Shown: positions 36,417 to 45,423, counted from the stretch's first letter. The stretch: DNA of 64,000 nt from Arthrobacter oryzae (GCF_003634095.1 NZ_RBIR01000002.1:186001-250000); one strand, 5' to 3'. Translations and numbers: made by a program. Notes: generated by a model not told the origin, from the letters alone.

Positions 36417-37571
36417 TTAGGCGCCGAGCCAGGTCCGGAGAGCCCTGAGGCATTCCCGGATCGCGTCCGCTTCAACGTGCTCGTTGTCCTTGTGCGCCAG
36501 CAGCGCGTCGCCGGGGCCGAAGTTCACCGCGGGGATGCCCAGCTCGCTGAACCGTGCGACGTCGGTCCAGCCGTACTTGGGCTTCGGCTCAGCACCGACG
36601 GCGGCCACGAACGATGCTGCGGCGGGGTGGGTCAGTCCCGGCCGGGCCCCGGCGGCGCTGTCCGTGCGGACGACGTCGAACCCGTCCAGCAGCTCGCGCA
36701 CCACGGCCTCGGCCGCGTCCGGGGACTTGTCCGGCGCGAACCGGTAGTTGATTTCGACCACGCACGCGTCGGGGATGACGTTTCCGGCCGTGCCGCCGTG
36801 GATCTTCACGGCATTGAGGCTTTCCCGGTAGTCGAGGCCGTCCACGGCCACGGTCTGCGGCTCATACGCGGCGAGCCGGGCCAAAATGGGAGCCGCGGCA
36901 TGGATGGCGTTGCTGCCCATCCAGGCCCGGGCCGAGTGGGCCGCTTCCCCGCGCGTCGTGGCCTCGAAGCGGATGGTGCCGTTGCAGCCGCCCTCCACTG
37001 TCCCGTCGGTCGGCTCGAGCAGGATCGCGAAGTCTCCGCCGAGCATGGACCCGTGATTGCGCACCAGCCGGCCCAGGCCGCTCTTCACGGCTTCGACTTC
37101 CTCATGGTCGTAAAAGACGAACGTGACGTCCTTGTCCGGTTCGGCCCCGGCGTCGAACATGGTCGCTGCCAGCGCCAGCTGCACGGCGACGCCGCCCTTC
37201 ATGTCGGTGGCGCCGCGGCCGTAGAGAATGCCCTCCCCCGGGGCCCCGGAGGGCCAGTAAGACGGCACGGTCCCGAGCGAGCCCTCGGTGACGGGCAGGG
37301 GCACCGTGTCCAGATGGCCGGCCAGGATCACGCGTTCGGCGCGGCCGAGGTTGGTGCGGGCGATGATCGAATCGCCGTCGCGGACCAGCTCCAGCTGCGG
37401 CAGCCGGCGGAGGGCATGCTCAACGGCGTCGGCCAGCACTTTTTCGTTGCCGGAGACGCTGTTGATGTCGATCAGAGCGGCCGTCAGCAGGGCAACGTCC
37501 TTGCGGAGGTCCAGGTGGACGGCGGCCCGTACGGGATTGCTGGCAGGGGTGCGGGGGTTCGTGGCGGTCAC
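36417..37571 (-). CDS. dapE: Succinyl-diaminopimelate desuccinylase
   Basis: 384 aa from the GTG at 37571. M20 metallopeptidase family: AGHLDTVP (His and Asp ligands), GRGATDMKGG, FYDHEEVEAVKSGLG with the catalytic Glu pair, and the C-terminal HKDNEHVE. It hydrolyses N-succinyl-LL-diaminopimelate, a step toward meso-DAP for peptidoglycan and lysine. TAAAGT ends 6 nt before the GTG: leaderless. Divergent from dapD, which makes the succinylated precursor earlier in the same pathway. Confidence 0.94.
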   Translation of the reverse strand: MTATNPRTPASNPVRAAVHLDLRKDVALLTAALIDINSVSGNEKVLADAVEHALRRLPQLELVRDGDSIIARTNLGRAERVILAGHLDTVPLPVTEGSLGTVPSYWPSGAPGEGILYGRGATDMKGGVAVQLALAATMFDAGAEPDKDVTFVFYDHEEVEAVKSGLGRLVRNHGSMLGGDFAILLEPTDGTVEGGCNGTIRFEATTRGEAAHSARAWMGSNAIHAAAPILARLAAYEPQTVAVDGLDYRESLNAVKIHGGTAGNVIPDACVVEINYRFAPDKSPDAAEAVVRELLDGFDVVRTDSAAGARPGLTHPAAASFVAAVGAEPKPKYGWTDVARFSELGIPAVNFGPGDALLAHKDNEHVEADAIRECLRALRTWLGA

Positions 37572-37577
37572 CGTCCC

Positions 37578-37704
37578 ACTTTATCCGTTCACCGCGCCCT
37601 TCCAGCCGGCTCCCGGCAGGGACCGTTTTCGCGCGTCACACGGCCGGCGGCGAGCCACTCGGGCTGTCATGAGTTTCAGCGCGCACGGACCCTCTCGTTA
37701 GACT
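37578..37704. promoter_or_regulatory. Divergent leaderless promoters of dapE and dapD
   Basis: TAAAGT on the minus strand (37583-37578) is 6 nt before GTG 37571; TAGACT on the plus strand (37699-37704) is 6 nt before ATG 37711. No ribosome sites. The 139-bp gap between starts is the place for shared lysine/DAP control. Confidence 0.6.
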
Positions 37705-37710
37705 TGGCGC

Positions 37711-38733
37711 ATGACTGAAACTGCTGCTTCCGCTGTGCCCGCCGACGCCCGTTCTGACGCTCGTTCTGCCTATGGCTTCGGGGTGGCCACCGTGTCCATC
37801 CGCAACGGTGCCGCCACAGTCCTGGATGTATGGTTTCCGGCTCCGGCACTCGGCGTTGCGGCGCAGAACCTGCGTGATGTGGAGAACGCGGACCAGTCGC
37901 TGATGGAGATCGCCGCCAATGGCGCAGACGCGGACCGGGGCACGGAGCAGAAGGTCATCTTCGCCCAGATCAACCTCGACGAAGCACCCGCGGACACGGC
38001 GGACGCCTACCTTCGCCTGCACCTGCTTTCCCACCGGCTCGTGCAGCCCAACACCATCAACCTTGACGGGATCTTCGGCAAGCTTCCCAACGTGGTGTGG
38101 ACCAACTTCGGCCCCGCAGCGGTGGAGGACTTCGAGCTCACCCGTGCACGCCTGCGCAAGCGCGGCGCGGTCACCGTCTTCGGCGTGGACAAGTTCCCGC
38201 GCATGGTGGACTACGTGATCCCCTCCGGAGTCCGGATCGCCGACGCCGACCGGGTCCGGCTGGGCGCCCACCTGGCCGAGGGCACCACGGTCATGCACGA
38301 GGGCTTCGTGAACTTCAATGCCGGAACGCTGGGCACCTCCATGGTCGAGGGCCGGATCTCGGCCGGCGTCGTCACCGGTGACGGCTCCGACGTCGGCGGC
38401 GGCGCCTCGATCATGGGCACCCTCTCCGGCGGCGGCAAGGAGCAGATCGCGATCGGCGAACGGGTTCTCCTGGGCGCCAACTCGGGCGTGGGCATCAGCC
38501 TGGGCGATGATTCCGTGGTGGAGGCCGGGCTGTACGTCACCGCCGGAACGCGCGTCCGTGTCGTTAGCCCCCGGGACGCCGAAGGCGAAGACACCAGCCG
38601 GGTGGTCAAGGCCATCGAGCTTTCCGGGGTTCCGAACCTGCTCTTCCGCCGCAATTCCACCACCGGCACGGTCGAGGCACTCCCCCGCAAGGGCCAGACC
38701 GTGGAGCTCAACGCGGACCTGCACGCCAACTGA
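37711..38733 (+). CDS. dapD: Tetrahydrodipicolinate N-succinyltransferase
   Basis: 340 aa. Actinobacterial-type DapD: a long N-terminal domain ([33 protein letters not shown]) and a left-handed beta-helix with hexapeptide repeats ([71 protein letters not shown]). Transfers succinyl from succinyl-CoA to tetrahydrodipicolinate. Leaderless start predicted. With dapE and dapC the succinylase route is nearly complete in this window. Confidence 0.94.
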   Translation: MTETAASAVPADARSDARSAYGFGVATVSIRNGAATVLDVWFPAPALGVAAQNLRDVENADQSLMEIAANGADADRGTEQKVIFAQINLDEAPADTADAYLRLHLLSHRLVQPNTINLDGIFGKLPNVVWTNFGPAAVEDFELTRARLRKRGAVTVFGVDKFPRMVDYVIPSGVRIADADRVRLGAHLAEGTTVMHEGFVNFNAGTLGTSMVEGRISAGVVTGDGSDVGGGASIMGTLSGGGKEQIAIGERVLLGANSGVGISLGDDSVVEAGLYVTAGTRVRVVSPRDAEGEDTSRVVKAIELSGVPNLLFRRNSTTGTVEALPRKGQTVELNADLHAN

Positions 38734-38842
38734 CCGCACCGGCTGGTACCGTATGGCGGGCGGCGTAGGCCGTCCCGAGGGGGCCGCCCCTTCGAAGACG
38801 CAGCCAATGATGCAGCCCACTAGGGCCTGAGGAGTTATTTTC

Positions 38843-39694
38843 GTGGCACGAAGAGGGAGCTGGCGACGCCGGATCGTCCTTCTGCTGACCCTTGCGATGG
38901 TCGCGGGCGCGATCTACACCGCGGTGGCTTTCCTGCAGCGCTCGGAAACGTTGATCACCGAGCGCTGCACCGCCGTGGGCAGCAGCGGCGACGACCTCGC
39001 CCCGGACCAGGCCGCCAACGCGTCCCTGATCACGGCCGTGGCGGTCCGCCGCGGGCTTCCCGCCCGCGCCGCCAGCATCGCGCTGGCCACCTCGATGCAG
39101 GAATCCAAGCTGCGCAACATCGGCCACGGGGACCAGGCGGGCCCGGACTCGCGGGGGCTGTTCCAGCAGCGGCCCTCCCAGGGCTGGGGCACAGCTGCGC
39201 AGGTGATGGACCCGTACCACGCCAGCAATGCGTTCTACGATGCGCTCGTGGAGATCGCCGGGTACCAGTCACTGGACATCACCGACGCCGCGCAGCAGGT
39301 CCAGCACTCGGCGTACCCCGGCGCTTATGCCCAGCATGAGGGAATGGCGCGCGCGTTTGCCTCTGCCTTGAGCGGACAGACGGCCGCGGGACTGGACTGC
39401 TCGCTGCGCTCCCCCGACGCCGCCGGGGACCCTGCCGTCGTCGCCGACGAGCTGACCACGGCGCTCGGCAATGTCGGGACGTCCGCCGCCGGCAGGACGC
39501 TGGTGGTGGACGCACAAGGCACCGAGGCCTGGGCTGTAGGGCAGTGGGCCGTGGCCAACGCCAAGGCACTCGCCATCACCAGCGTCGAGGTCGACGGCCG
39601 CGCCTGGAACCGGCAGTCCCGCGACGGCTGGCAGCCGGCACAGGTTCCGGCCGGCCAGGTCAGGGTCACCGTCGCCGCCACGCCCGGGACCTAG
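38843..39694 (+). CDS. Exported lysozyme/transglycosylase-like protein
   Basis: 283 aa from the GTG at 38843 with GAGGAG 8 nt upstream. One N-terminal helix (IVLLLTLAMVAGAIYTAVAFL) acts as anchor or signal. Residues about 55-190 have a lysozyme-like pattern: ASIALATSMQESKLRN (candidate catalytic Glu), GDQAGPDSRGLFQQRPSQGWGT, DPYHASNAFYDAL. The C-terminal 90 residues resemble a small recurrent actinobacterial cell-wall domain (VVDAQGTEAWAVGQWAVANAKAL). Similar proteins are sometimes labelled heavy metal transporter, for which nothing here speaks. Probably acts on peptidoglycan. Confidence 0.75.
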   Translation: MARRGSWRRRIVLLLTLAMVAGAIYTAVAFLQRSETLITERCTAVGSSGDDLAPDQAANASLITAVAVRRGLPARAASIALATSMQESKLRNIGHGDQAGPDSRGLFQQRPSQGWGTAAQVMDPYHASNAFYDALVEIAGYQSLDITDAAQQVQHSAYPGAYAQHEGMARAFASALSGQTAAGLDCSLRSPDAAGDPAVVADELTTALGNVGTSAAGRTLVVDAQGTEAWAVGQWAVANAKALAITSVEVDGRAWNRQSRDGWQPAQVPAGQVRVTVAATPGT

Positions 39695-39701
39695 CAACAG
39701 A

Positions 39702-39770
39702 GTGCAACGCGGGGTCACCTACAGCCCGTAATTCCCCTCGGGACGGGCCGTAGGTGACCCCGCATTGCAC
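39702..39770. repeat. Large imperfect palindrome between converging genes
   Basis: Arms 39702-39722 and 39750-39770 pair over 21 positions with one mismatch (core GCGGGGTCACCTAC), and AGCCCGT/ACGGGCC continues the stem inward. No U run. Could terminate transcription or be a dispersed palindromic element. Confidence 0.65.
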
Positions 39771-39798
39771 CAGGCAGGTTGCCAGGGCAGGACCCGGC

Positions 39799-40410
39799 TC
39801 AGACGAGCAGGTCGACCACCGGCTGGACGTAGCTGCGGAAAAGTTCGGGCTGGGACAGGAGCTCGTGGCTCATGATGATCTTGTCGGGCTCGAGGTACCA
39901 GGCCCGCGGCTCCGCCAGCGGCAGCTCGATGATCGTCAGGCTGAAATCCCTGGCGGCCCGGCCCACCTCAAGCAGCCGGTCCTCCACCATGTCGGCCAAG
40001 AGCTCGTTGTTGCTGTTGGCTTCCCGCTCCGCTTCCATGGCCACGTATTCCGCGCGGCGTTCCCGGGCCCACGTCAGCGCGGCCCCAAAGTGCGCCTGCA
40101 GCACACGCCGCAGCGCCGGTGAATTGCTGAACGTGCCAAAGCCCGGCGGGGTAAGCTCGGGCGACATTTCCGGGTGCGCCTTGAGCAGCTGCTCCCACCA
40201 TGCCTCCCACTCGGTCTTGAGCGCGGCGGGGCCGCCGGCCTCGGCGATCAGATGGGTATGGTCCGACGCGCGGATCTTCGGCGCCGCGTGGCACAGTGCC
40301 GGATGCCCCGCGGAGTCCAGACCGGCTGCGTCACGAACGTAAAGGGCGATGAGCATGGGACCAGAAGTATCCATCGTGATCCGCCAGCCAGGTCCGCCGG
40401 TGTGGTGCAT
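39799..40410 (-). CDS. Conserved hypothetical protein
   Basis: 203 aa from ATG 40410, which has GGGAGG 7 nt upstream; ATG 40374 is an alternative. No membrane segment and no family that I recognise. Visible traits are an N-terminal MLIALYVRDAAGL, a helical region with WEAWWEQLLKAHPEMSPELTPPGFG, a long charged helix RERRAEYVAMEAEREANSNNELL, and a C-terminal strand-rich part IIELPLAEPRAWYLEPDKIIMS. A TAGACT/GATAGT promoter-like pair lies in the gap upstream. Cytosolic, function unknown. Confidence 0.75.
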   Translation of the reverse strand: MHHTGGPGWRITMDTSGPMLIALYVRDAAGLDSAGHPALCHAAPKIRASDHTHLIAEAGGPAALKTEWEAWWEQLLKAHPEMSPELTPPGFGTFSNSPALRRVLQAHFGAALTWARERRAEYVAMEAEREANSNNELLADMVEDRLLEVGRAARDFSLTIIELPLAEPRAWYLEPDKIIMSHELLSQPELFRSYVQPVVDLLV

Positions 40411-40468
40411 CCAATTGCCTCCCTTGGCAAGAAGTACTATCTCAGTCTATTCCTGTTGTTATCGCACG

Positions 40469-41140
40469 TTAACGGCTCGCCACCCGGCCCGGCAGCCGGC
40501 GATTCAAGCCCTCCAGATGGGCCTCGAGCACGTCGCGGCACATCTGGGCCGTCATCCATTCCGGCTGCAGCAGCGCGTGCATCGTGAGCCCGTCCAAGAC
40601 GGCCAGCAGCAGCTCAGCTTCCGTGACCAGCACCTGCTGGTCAACTCCGGCGGCCGCGTCGTCAGCCGCAGCGGTTGCAGAGGCGGTTCCGGCAACGCCC
40701 AAAATGAGGCCGCCGACGATTGCGGCCACGGCGCGATGGCTTCGGTCGGCCTCCGAGGTCAGGAACGGCTTTGTCCGCGCCGCGTTCTTGAAGGCCATCC
40801 AGACACAGGCGTCCACGGCGCGGTCCTCGTCCAGCGGAAGAAATTCTGCCAGCAGCGCCAATACGGCACTGTGGTGCTCCGCCGCCCCTGTCGGCAGGTC
40901 AGCCAGCCGGGAGTCCGCCACCGTAAGACGGCCGACGATCCGGTCCACTGCGACGGCGAACGCGTGGCACAGCAACTCGTCGCTGCTGGCGAAATAGTGC
41001 CGCACCGAGCCGACGGCCAGCTGGGCCTCATCCGCGACTTCCCGCAGGGAAGCCCGCTCAAGACCGTCCGTGGCAATGATCCGGAACACCGCGTCAACTA
41101 TTTCCTGGCGCCGGATTACGGCGTCGACAAATTTAGGCAC
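40469..41140 (-). CDS. TetR-family transcriptional regulator
   Basis: 223 aa from the GTG at 41140. DNA-binding domain at residues 8-55: RRQEIVDAVFRIIATDGLERASLREVADEAQLAVGSVRHYF in parts, with the helix-turn-helix LREVADEAQLAVGSVRHYF. The C-terminal domain is helical; its form resembles BetI/AcrR types. Targets are not apparent: the next gene downstream is the hypothetical protein at 39.8 kb, which may be controlled by it. Confidence 0.88.
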   Translation of the reverse strand: MPKFVDAVIRRQEIVDAVFRIIATDGLERASLREVADEAQLAVGSVRHYFASSDELLCHAFAVAVDRIVGRLTVADSRLADLPTGAAEHHSAVLALLAEFLPLDEDRAVDACVWMAFKNAARTKPFLTSEADRSHRAVAAIVGGLILGVAGTASATAAADDAAAGVDQQVLVTEAELLLAVLDGLTMHALLQPEWMTAQMCRDVLEAHLEGLNRRLPGRVASR

Positions 41141-41238
41141 TGGTCTTTTTTAGCACGTCCGTGCCGCTGCCGTCCGGGGGCACACCGGGGACGACCGGCA
41201 GCGTGGCAGGGGTCACAGCCGGCGTCGCTCCCCCAGTA

Positions 41239-41282
41239 CGACGCCGGCCGCGCACCTCAGCGAAGGTGCGCGGCCGGCGTCG
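41239..41282. terminator. Hairpin after gltA
   Basis: Perfect 19-bp arms 41239-41257 (CGACGCCGGCCGCGCACCT) and 41264-41282 with a 6-nt loop. It lies in the 207-bp space between the gltA stop and the tetR start, both on the minus strand; the space has no other feature. Confidence 0.75.
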
Positions 41283-41347
41283 TTGTTGCCCTGCATTGTT
41301 GCCGTGCGTTGTTGCCGGGGACGGCAGGTGCCGCCCCTGCGCGCGCC

Positions 41348-42631
41348 TTACAGCGCCGGGTAGTTGCGTTCCGGTTCGCCTACGTAAAGCTGGCGCGGGC
41401 GGCCGATCTTGGTGTTGGGGTCGCTGATCATCTCGCGCCACTGGGCGATCCAGCCCGGCAGGCGTCCGATGGCAAACAGCACGGTGAACATCTTTTCGGG
41501 GAAGCCCATGGCCTTGTAAATCAGGCCGGTGTAGAAGTCCACGTTGGGGTAGAGCTTGCGCTGGATGAAGTAGTCATCGCCCAGGGCCTTCTCTTCAAGG
41601 CGCATGGCGATGTCGAGGAGCTCGTCATTGCCGCCGAGCTTGCTCAGGACCTCGTGGGCAGTGGCCTTGATGATCTTGGCGCGGGGGTCGTAGTTCTTGT
41701 AGACCCGGTGCCCGAAGCCCATAAGGCGGACGCCGTCTTCCTTGTTCTTGACCTTCTCCATGTAGTCCTCCGGCTTGATGCCGTCGGCCTGGATCTGGCG
41801 CAGCATCTTCAGCACAGCCTCGTTGGCGCCGCCGTGGGCGGGTCCGAAGAGGGCATTGATGCCGGCGGAGACGGACGCGAAGAGGTTGGCGTTCGAGGAG
41901 CCCACCAGGCGCACCGTGGACGTGGAGCAGTTCTGCTCGTGGTCCGCGTGCAGGATCAGGAGCAGGTCCAGGGCCTTCGCGACCACGGGGTCGACTTCGT
42001 ACTGCTCGGCCGGCAGGCCGAAGCTCAGGCGCAGGAAGTTCTCCACCAGGTTCATCGAATTGTCCGGGTACAGCATGGGCTGCCCGATCGACTTCTTGTG
42101 GGCGTACGCGGCGATGACCGGCATCTTGGCCATGAGGCGGATGGTGGACACCTCCACCTGCTCGGCGTTGAACGGGTCCAGCGAGTCCTGGTAGAACGTC
42201 GAGAGCGCAGACACGGCCGAGGAAAGCACGGGCATCGGGTGGGCGTCACGCGGGAAGCCGCTGAAGAAGCCCTTGAGCTCTTCGTGCAGCAGGGTGTGGT
42301 GGCGGATCCGCTGGTCGAAGGACTCCAGCTCCGTGGGCGTCGGAAGGTTTCCGTAGATCAGCAGGTAGGAGACTTCCAGGAAGCTCGAGTGCTGCGCCAG
42401 CTGCTCGATCGGGTACCCGCGGTAGCGCAGGATGCCGGCGTCACCGTCGATGTAGGTGATGGCCGAGGTGGTGGCCGCGGTGTTCATGAAACCGGGGTCG
42501 AAGGCGACGGCGCCGGTCTGCTTCAGCAGCTTGGAAACGTCGTAGCCTTCGTTTCCTTCTACAACCTTGATGCGCGGGAGTTCGAGTTCGCCGCCGGCAT
42601 GACGCAGGGTTGCGCTGGTGGTTTCAGTCAT
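41348..42631 (-). CDS. gltA: Citrate synthase
   Basis: 427 aa. Condenses acetyl-CoA with oxaloacetate. Type II (long) citrate synthase features: N-terminal domain with LPRIKVVEGNEGYDVSKLL, catalytic His motifs in GPAHGGANEAV and MGFGHRVYKNYDPRA, and the C-terminal Asp region NVDFYTGLIYKAMG. GAGGAGA lies 6 nt before the ATG. Monocistronic, closed by the hairpin at 41.24 kb. Confidence 0.96.
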   Translation of the reverse strand: MTETTSATLRHAGGELELPRIKVVEGNEGYDVSKLLKQTGAVAFDPGFMNTAATTSAITYIDGDAGILRYRGYPIEQLAQHSSFLEVSYLLIYGNLPTPTELESFDQRIRHHTLLHEELKGFFSGFPRDAHPMPVLSSAVSALSTFYQDSLDPFNAEQVEVSTIRLMAKMPVIAAYAHKKSIGQPMLYPDNSMNLVENFLRLSFGLPAEQYEVDPVVAKALDLLLILHADHEQNCSTSTVRLVGSSNANLFASVSAGINALFGPAHGGANEAVLKMLRQIQADGIKPEDYMEKVKNKEDGVRLMGFGHRVYKNYDPRAKIIKATAHEVLSKLGGNDELLDIAMRLEEKALGDDYFIQRKLYPNVDFYTGLIYKAMGFPEKMFTVLFAIGRLPGWIAQWREMISDPNTKIGRPRQLYVGEPERNYPAL

Positions 42632-42859
42632 GGAGTCTCCTCATGAGGCATCGGGGCCTCTGTCGAAAGCTGGTCCAACATCTGGTGAAGCTGCCCGCGG
42701 ATCCTGTGCGGACAGGATTTCCAAAGGCTGCGCTGCCTTCTTGTGGAAAGCCACCATTGATCGTCAGTTAAAAAGTACCTTCACTTCGCGGGTGGCACTA
42801 ATCCGGGAGGCCTCCGCGGCACCGAAAACACGCCACATGTGGCACGCGTCACAGCATTG

Positions 42860-44008
42860 TTACGCTCCCGCGTCCAGCCGCGCCACGGCGGCGTCGATCC
42901 TCTCGTCGGTTGCGGTGAGCGCCACCCGCACGAATCCGTTGCCGGCGTCACCGTAGAACACGCCGGGGCCGACCACGATTCCGCGGTCCGCGAGCCTGCC
43001 AACCGTGTCCCACGTCGCCTCGCCGGCCGTGGCCCAAAGGTAGAGTCCCGCCCGGGACTCGTGGATCGTCAGGCCGAAGCCCTCCAGGGCGGGCACGATC
43101 CGCTCCCGCCGGCTCCGGTAGAGGTCTTTCTGCGCCTGGACGTGGGCGTCGTCGCCGAGCGCGACGCGCATGGCTTCCTGCACCGGATAGGGAACGATCA
43201 TGCCGGCGTGCTTACGGCTGTTGACCAGGTTCGCCATGATTGCCGGATCGCCGGCGACGAATGCCGCCCTGTAGCCGGCCACGTTGGACTGTTTGCTGAG
43301 CGAATAGACGGCGAGCAGGCCCTCGTGGGAGCCGTCGGCGACCCGGGGATCCAGGATGCTGGGGACCGGGGCGCCGCCGCGCTGGACGTCCCACTCCCCC
43401 CAGCCGAGTTCGGCGTAACATTCGTCGGACGCGACGACGGCGCCGATCTCGCGGGCCTGCCGCACGATCCGCTGCAGCGACGCGATGTCCCGGACACTGC
43501 CAGTGGGGTTGGCCGGCGAATTGACCCAGATGAGGCGCACGCGGGCCCGGGTGGCGGCGTCGAGCTCGTCAAGGTCATCGGCGGCGATCTGCTCCGCACC
43601 GGCGAAGGTGGCGCCGATGTCGTAGGTGGGATAGGCGACCGTGGGGCGGACCACGACGTCGCCGGCCCTCAGGCCGAGCAGGAACGGCAGCCAGGCGACG
43701 AGCTCCTTGGAACCCACGGTCGGCATCACGTTTTGCGGATCCAGCCCGGGCACACCGCGCCGCCGCGCAAACCAGCCGGCGATCGCCTCCCGGAGTGCCG
43801 GCGTCCCGTGGACCGTGGGGTAGCCGGGGGCGTCAGCCGCGGCGCGCAGCGCGTCCTGGATGAGGACCGGCGTCGGGTCCACCGGGGTCCCGATGGAAAG
43901 GTTGACGGCGCCCGCCGGGTGCCGGGCTGCCGTGGCGAGATACGGCGCCATGGCCTCCCACGGGTAGTCGGGCAAGCTCAGGCCGAACGTGCGCACCACG
44001 GATGTCAC
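42860..44008 (-). CDS. dapC: Succinyldiaminopimelate transaminase (DapC)
   Basis: 382 aa from the GTG at 44008. Class I/II PLP aminotransferase: NLSIGTPVDPTP, the ring-stacking and phosphate-binding PTVAYPTYD, WVNSPANPTG, DECYAELGW and the lysine motif YSLSKQSNVAGYR. Together with the neighbouring ferredoxin and the dapD/dapE pair 5 kb away this is the actinobacterial DapC that makes N-succinyl-LL-DAP from the keto acid and glutamate. It starts 12 bp after the ferredoxin stop, the same pairing as Rv1177-Rv1178. Confidence 0.9.
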   Translation of the reverse strand: MTSVVRTFGLSLPDYPWEAMAPYLATAARHPAGAVNLSIGTPVDPTPVLIQDALRAAADAPGYPTVHGTPALREAIAGWFARRRGVPGLDPQNVMPTVGSKELVAWLPFLLGLRAGDVVVRPTVAYPTYDIGATFAGAEQIAADDLDELDAATRARVRLIWVNSPANPTGSVRDIASLQRIVRQAREIGAVVASDECYAELGWGEWDVQRGGAPVPSILDPRVADGSHEGLLAVYSLSKQSNVAGYRAAFVAGDPAIMANLVNSRKHAGMIVPYPVQEAMRVALGDDAHVQAQKDLYRSRRERIVPALEGFGLTIHESRAGLYLWATAGEATWDTVGRLADRGIVVGPGVFYGDAGNGFVRVALTATDERIDAAVARLDAGA

Positions 44009-44020
44009 CGAAGGGCCGCC

Positions 44021-44347
44021 CTAGTTGTCTTGGTTCTGCGGCGGCAGGGCAGCGATCATGGGGTGGTCGGTATGAGTGTTGCCAACCTTCGCGGCCCCGC
44101 CCGGGGAGCCGAGTTCGTCGAAAAACTCCACGTTCGCCTTGTAGTAGTCGGCCCACTCTTCGGGGGTGTCGTCCTCGTAGTAAATCGCCTCGACGGGGCA
44201 GACCGGCTCGCAGGCACCGCAGTCCACGCACTCGTCGGGGTGGATGTACAGGGAGCGCTCACCCTCGTAAATGCAGTCGACGGGGCACTCTTCAATACAT
44301 GCCTTGTCTTTGACATCTACACACGGCTGCGCGATTACGTACGTCAC
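44021..44347 (-). CDS. fdxA: Seven-iron ferredoxin
   Basis: 108 aa from the GTG at 44347. The first cluster is bound by Cys9, Cys17, Cys21/25 (QPCVDVKDKACIEECPVDC) and the second by CVDCGACEPVCPVEA, the pattern of [3Fe-4S][4Fe-4S] ferredoxins of the FdxA/FdxC type. A C-terminal extension (PEEWADYYKANVEFFDELG) is normal for the family. Electron carrier in the cytosol; cotranscribed with dapC. Confidence 0.95.
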   Translation of the reverse strand: MTYVIAQPCVDVKDKACIEECPVDCIYEGERSLYIHPDECVDCGACEPVCPVEAIYYEDDTPEEWADYYKANVEFFDELGSPGGAAKVGNTHTDHPMIAALPPQNQDN

Positions 44348-44497
44348 GTCCCTGGCCTCTCCACGTTGGTTCCGGCGACCGGCCGGATGATTTCCAGGCC
44401 CTAAGCCCGGCTGCTGACTTCTGAGCCTATTATCTCCCAGCCTGTTCCCGCGAACCTAGCGGGGCGTCACACACGGTCCGCGTCTTACTATGTTCTG

Positions 44498-44746
44498 GTG
44501 AGCTCGCCATTGCCCCTGCCCTTGCAGTTCCTTTCCGGTGCCCCGCTCGGCACCCGCGTTGTGGTCCGGTACCGGATCGACGGCGGCCTGACGGACGCGC
44601 TTGGCGAGCTCGTTCACCGTGCCGACGGCGCGTGCACCGTCCGCACCCGGCGCTCCGACGTCGTCATCGCCTTCCCGCTCGTCGTGGCGGCCAAGGAAGT
44701 CCCGCCGGCCCCGCCCCGCCGCGCCCCACGGGTGCCGGGCCCATAA
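44498..44746 (+). CDS. Small SH3-like protein (Rv0428c N-terminal domain type)
   Basis: 82 aa from the GTG at 44498; TACTAT (44486-44491) ends 6 nt before it. One beta-barrel-like domain: PLGTRVVVRYRIDGGLTDALGELV ... CTVRTRRSDVVIAFPLVVAAKEVPPAPP. This matches the SH3-like module in front of the acetyltransferase Rv0428c, but here it stands alone with no GNAT domain. Role unknown; could bind nucleic acid or a partner protein. Confidence 0.75.
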   Translation: MSSPLPLPLQFLSGAPLGTRVVVRYRIDGGLTDALGELVHRADGACTVRTRRSDVVIAFPLVVAAKEVPPAPPRRAPRVPGP

Positions 44747-44804
44747 GCCCGCGACGATCCCTGGAGCGGCGGGCGCGCCGTCCCGGCACGGGCCAAACTC
44801 CCCC

Positions 44805-45270
44805 GGACATGCCCTCCCCTCGCCCCGAGCATTGGACATGGCCATCTCGCACCCGGAGCTGGTCTGTGATGAATGGACATGCCCTCCCCTATCGGCCGTC
44901 ACCAATGGACATGCTCTCCCTTGCTGACCAGCTGGGAACATCTCCAGCCGCTGCCGTGGCAACCACTGGAGATGCCCTCCCCTGCTGACCAGCTGAGAAC
45001 ATCTCCAGCCGCAGCCGTGGCAACCACTGGACATGCCCTCCCCGGCGCACAAGCAATGGACATGTTCCCTCTCACTGCCACAGCCGATGGACATGCTCAT
45101 CTCGCGCCCTGGCAAATGGGCATGCCCGCCCTGATCGGCCGTAACCGATGGACATGCTCTCCCCAGGTTGCCGCCAATGGACACTTGGGCGCCTTGTCCA
45201 TCGACGACGGCCAGCGCGGGACATGTCCACTGGTTATTGCAGGCAGCAAGGGACATGCTCATTGGTGAAT
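44805..45270. repeat. Degenerate array of about 15 GGACATG-core repeats
   Basis: Core ATGGACATGCYCTCCCC recurs with GGACATG-like hits at 44805, 44834, 44875, 44907, (44935), 44968, (44996), 45029, 45058, 45089, 45118, 45150, 45179, 45219 and 45251; those in brackets are decayed AACATCTCC forms. Distances are 28-33 bp, with two of 40-41. Units at 44907-44967 and 44968-45028 are 61-bp tandem copies differing at 5 positions. An inverted half (TGTCCATCG) lies near 45195 and GGACATGTCC at 45219 is a full palindrome. No open frame follows the period and no cas gene is near. The array fills the space between the SH3-like gene and the AbiEi/DUF559 gene. Confidence 0.85.
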
Positions 45271-45360
45271 CTACGCGACTATGCACGTGGCCGTTTCGGC
45301 AGGGCATTCGAAGGCGCATGGCCCCGGCACGCAGAAGGGAGAAATCACATACGGCTCTAT

Positions 45361-45392
45361 GTATTGAGCCATCACCGTATTGAGCCATCACC
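45361..45392. repeat. 16-bp tandem duplication downstream of the AbiEi/DUF559 gene
   Basis: GTATTGAGCCATCACC occurs twice without a gap at 45361 and 45377, between the GGACATG array and the nuclease-like gene. Confidence 0.9.
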
Positions 45393-45423
45393 CGGGTGGC
45401 ACCAACCTGCTGGCTCAGTAAAT

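Noticed and set aside
38843..39694. Heavy metal transporter
   Set aside because: Name used for similar proteins, but there is only one membrane helix and no metal motif; the body looks lysozyme-like.
44805..44814. GGACATGCCC as a p53-type half-site
   Set aside because: It fits the eukaryotic RRRCATGYYY consensus by chance; bacteria have no p53.
44805..45270. CRISPR array
   Set aside because: Repeats are degenerate, the conserved part is only about 15 bp, spacers are short and unequal, several units are derived from each other, and no cas gene is near.
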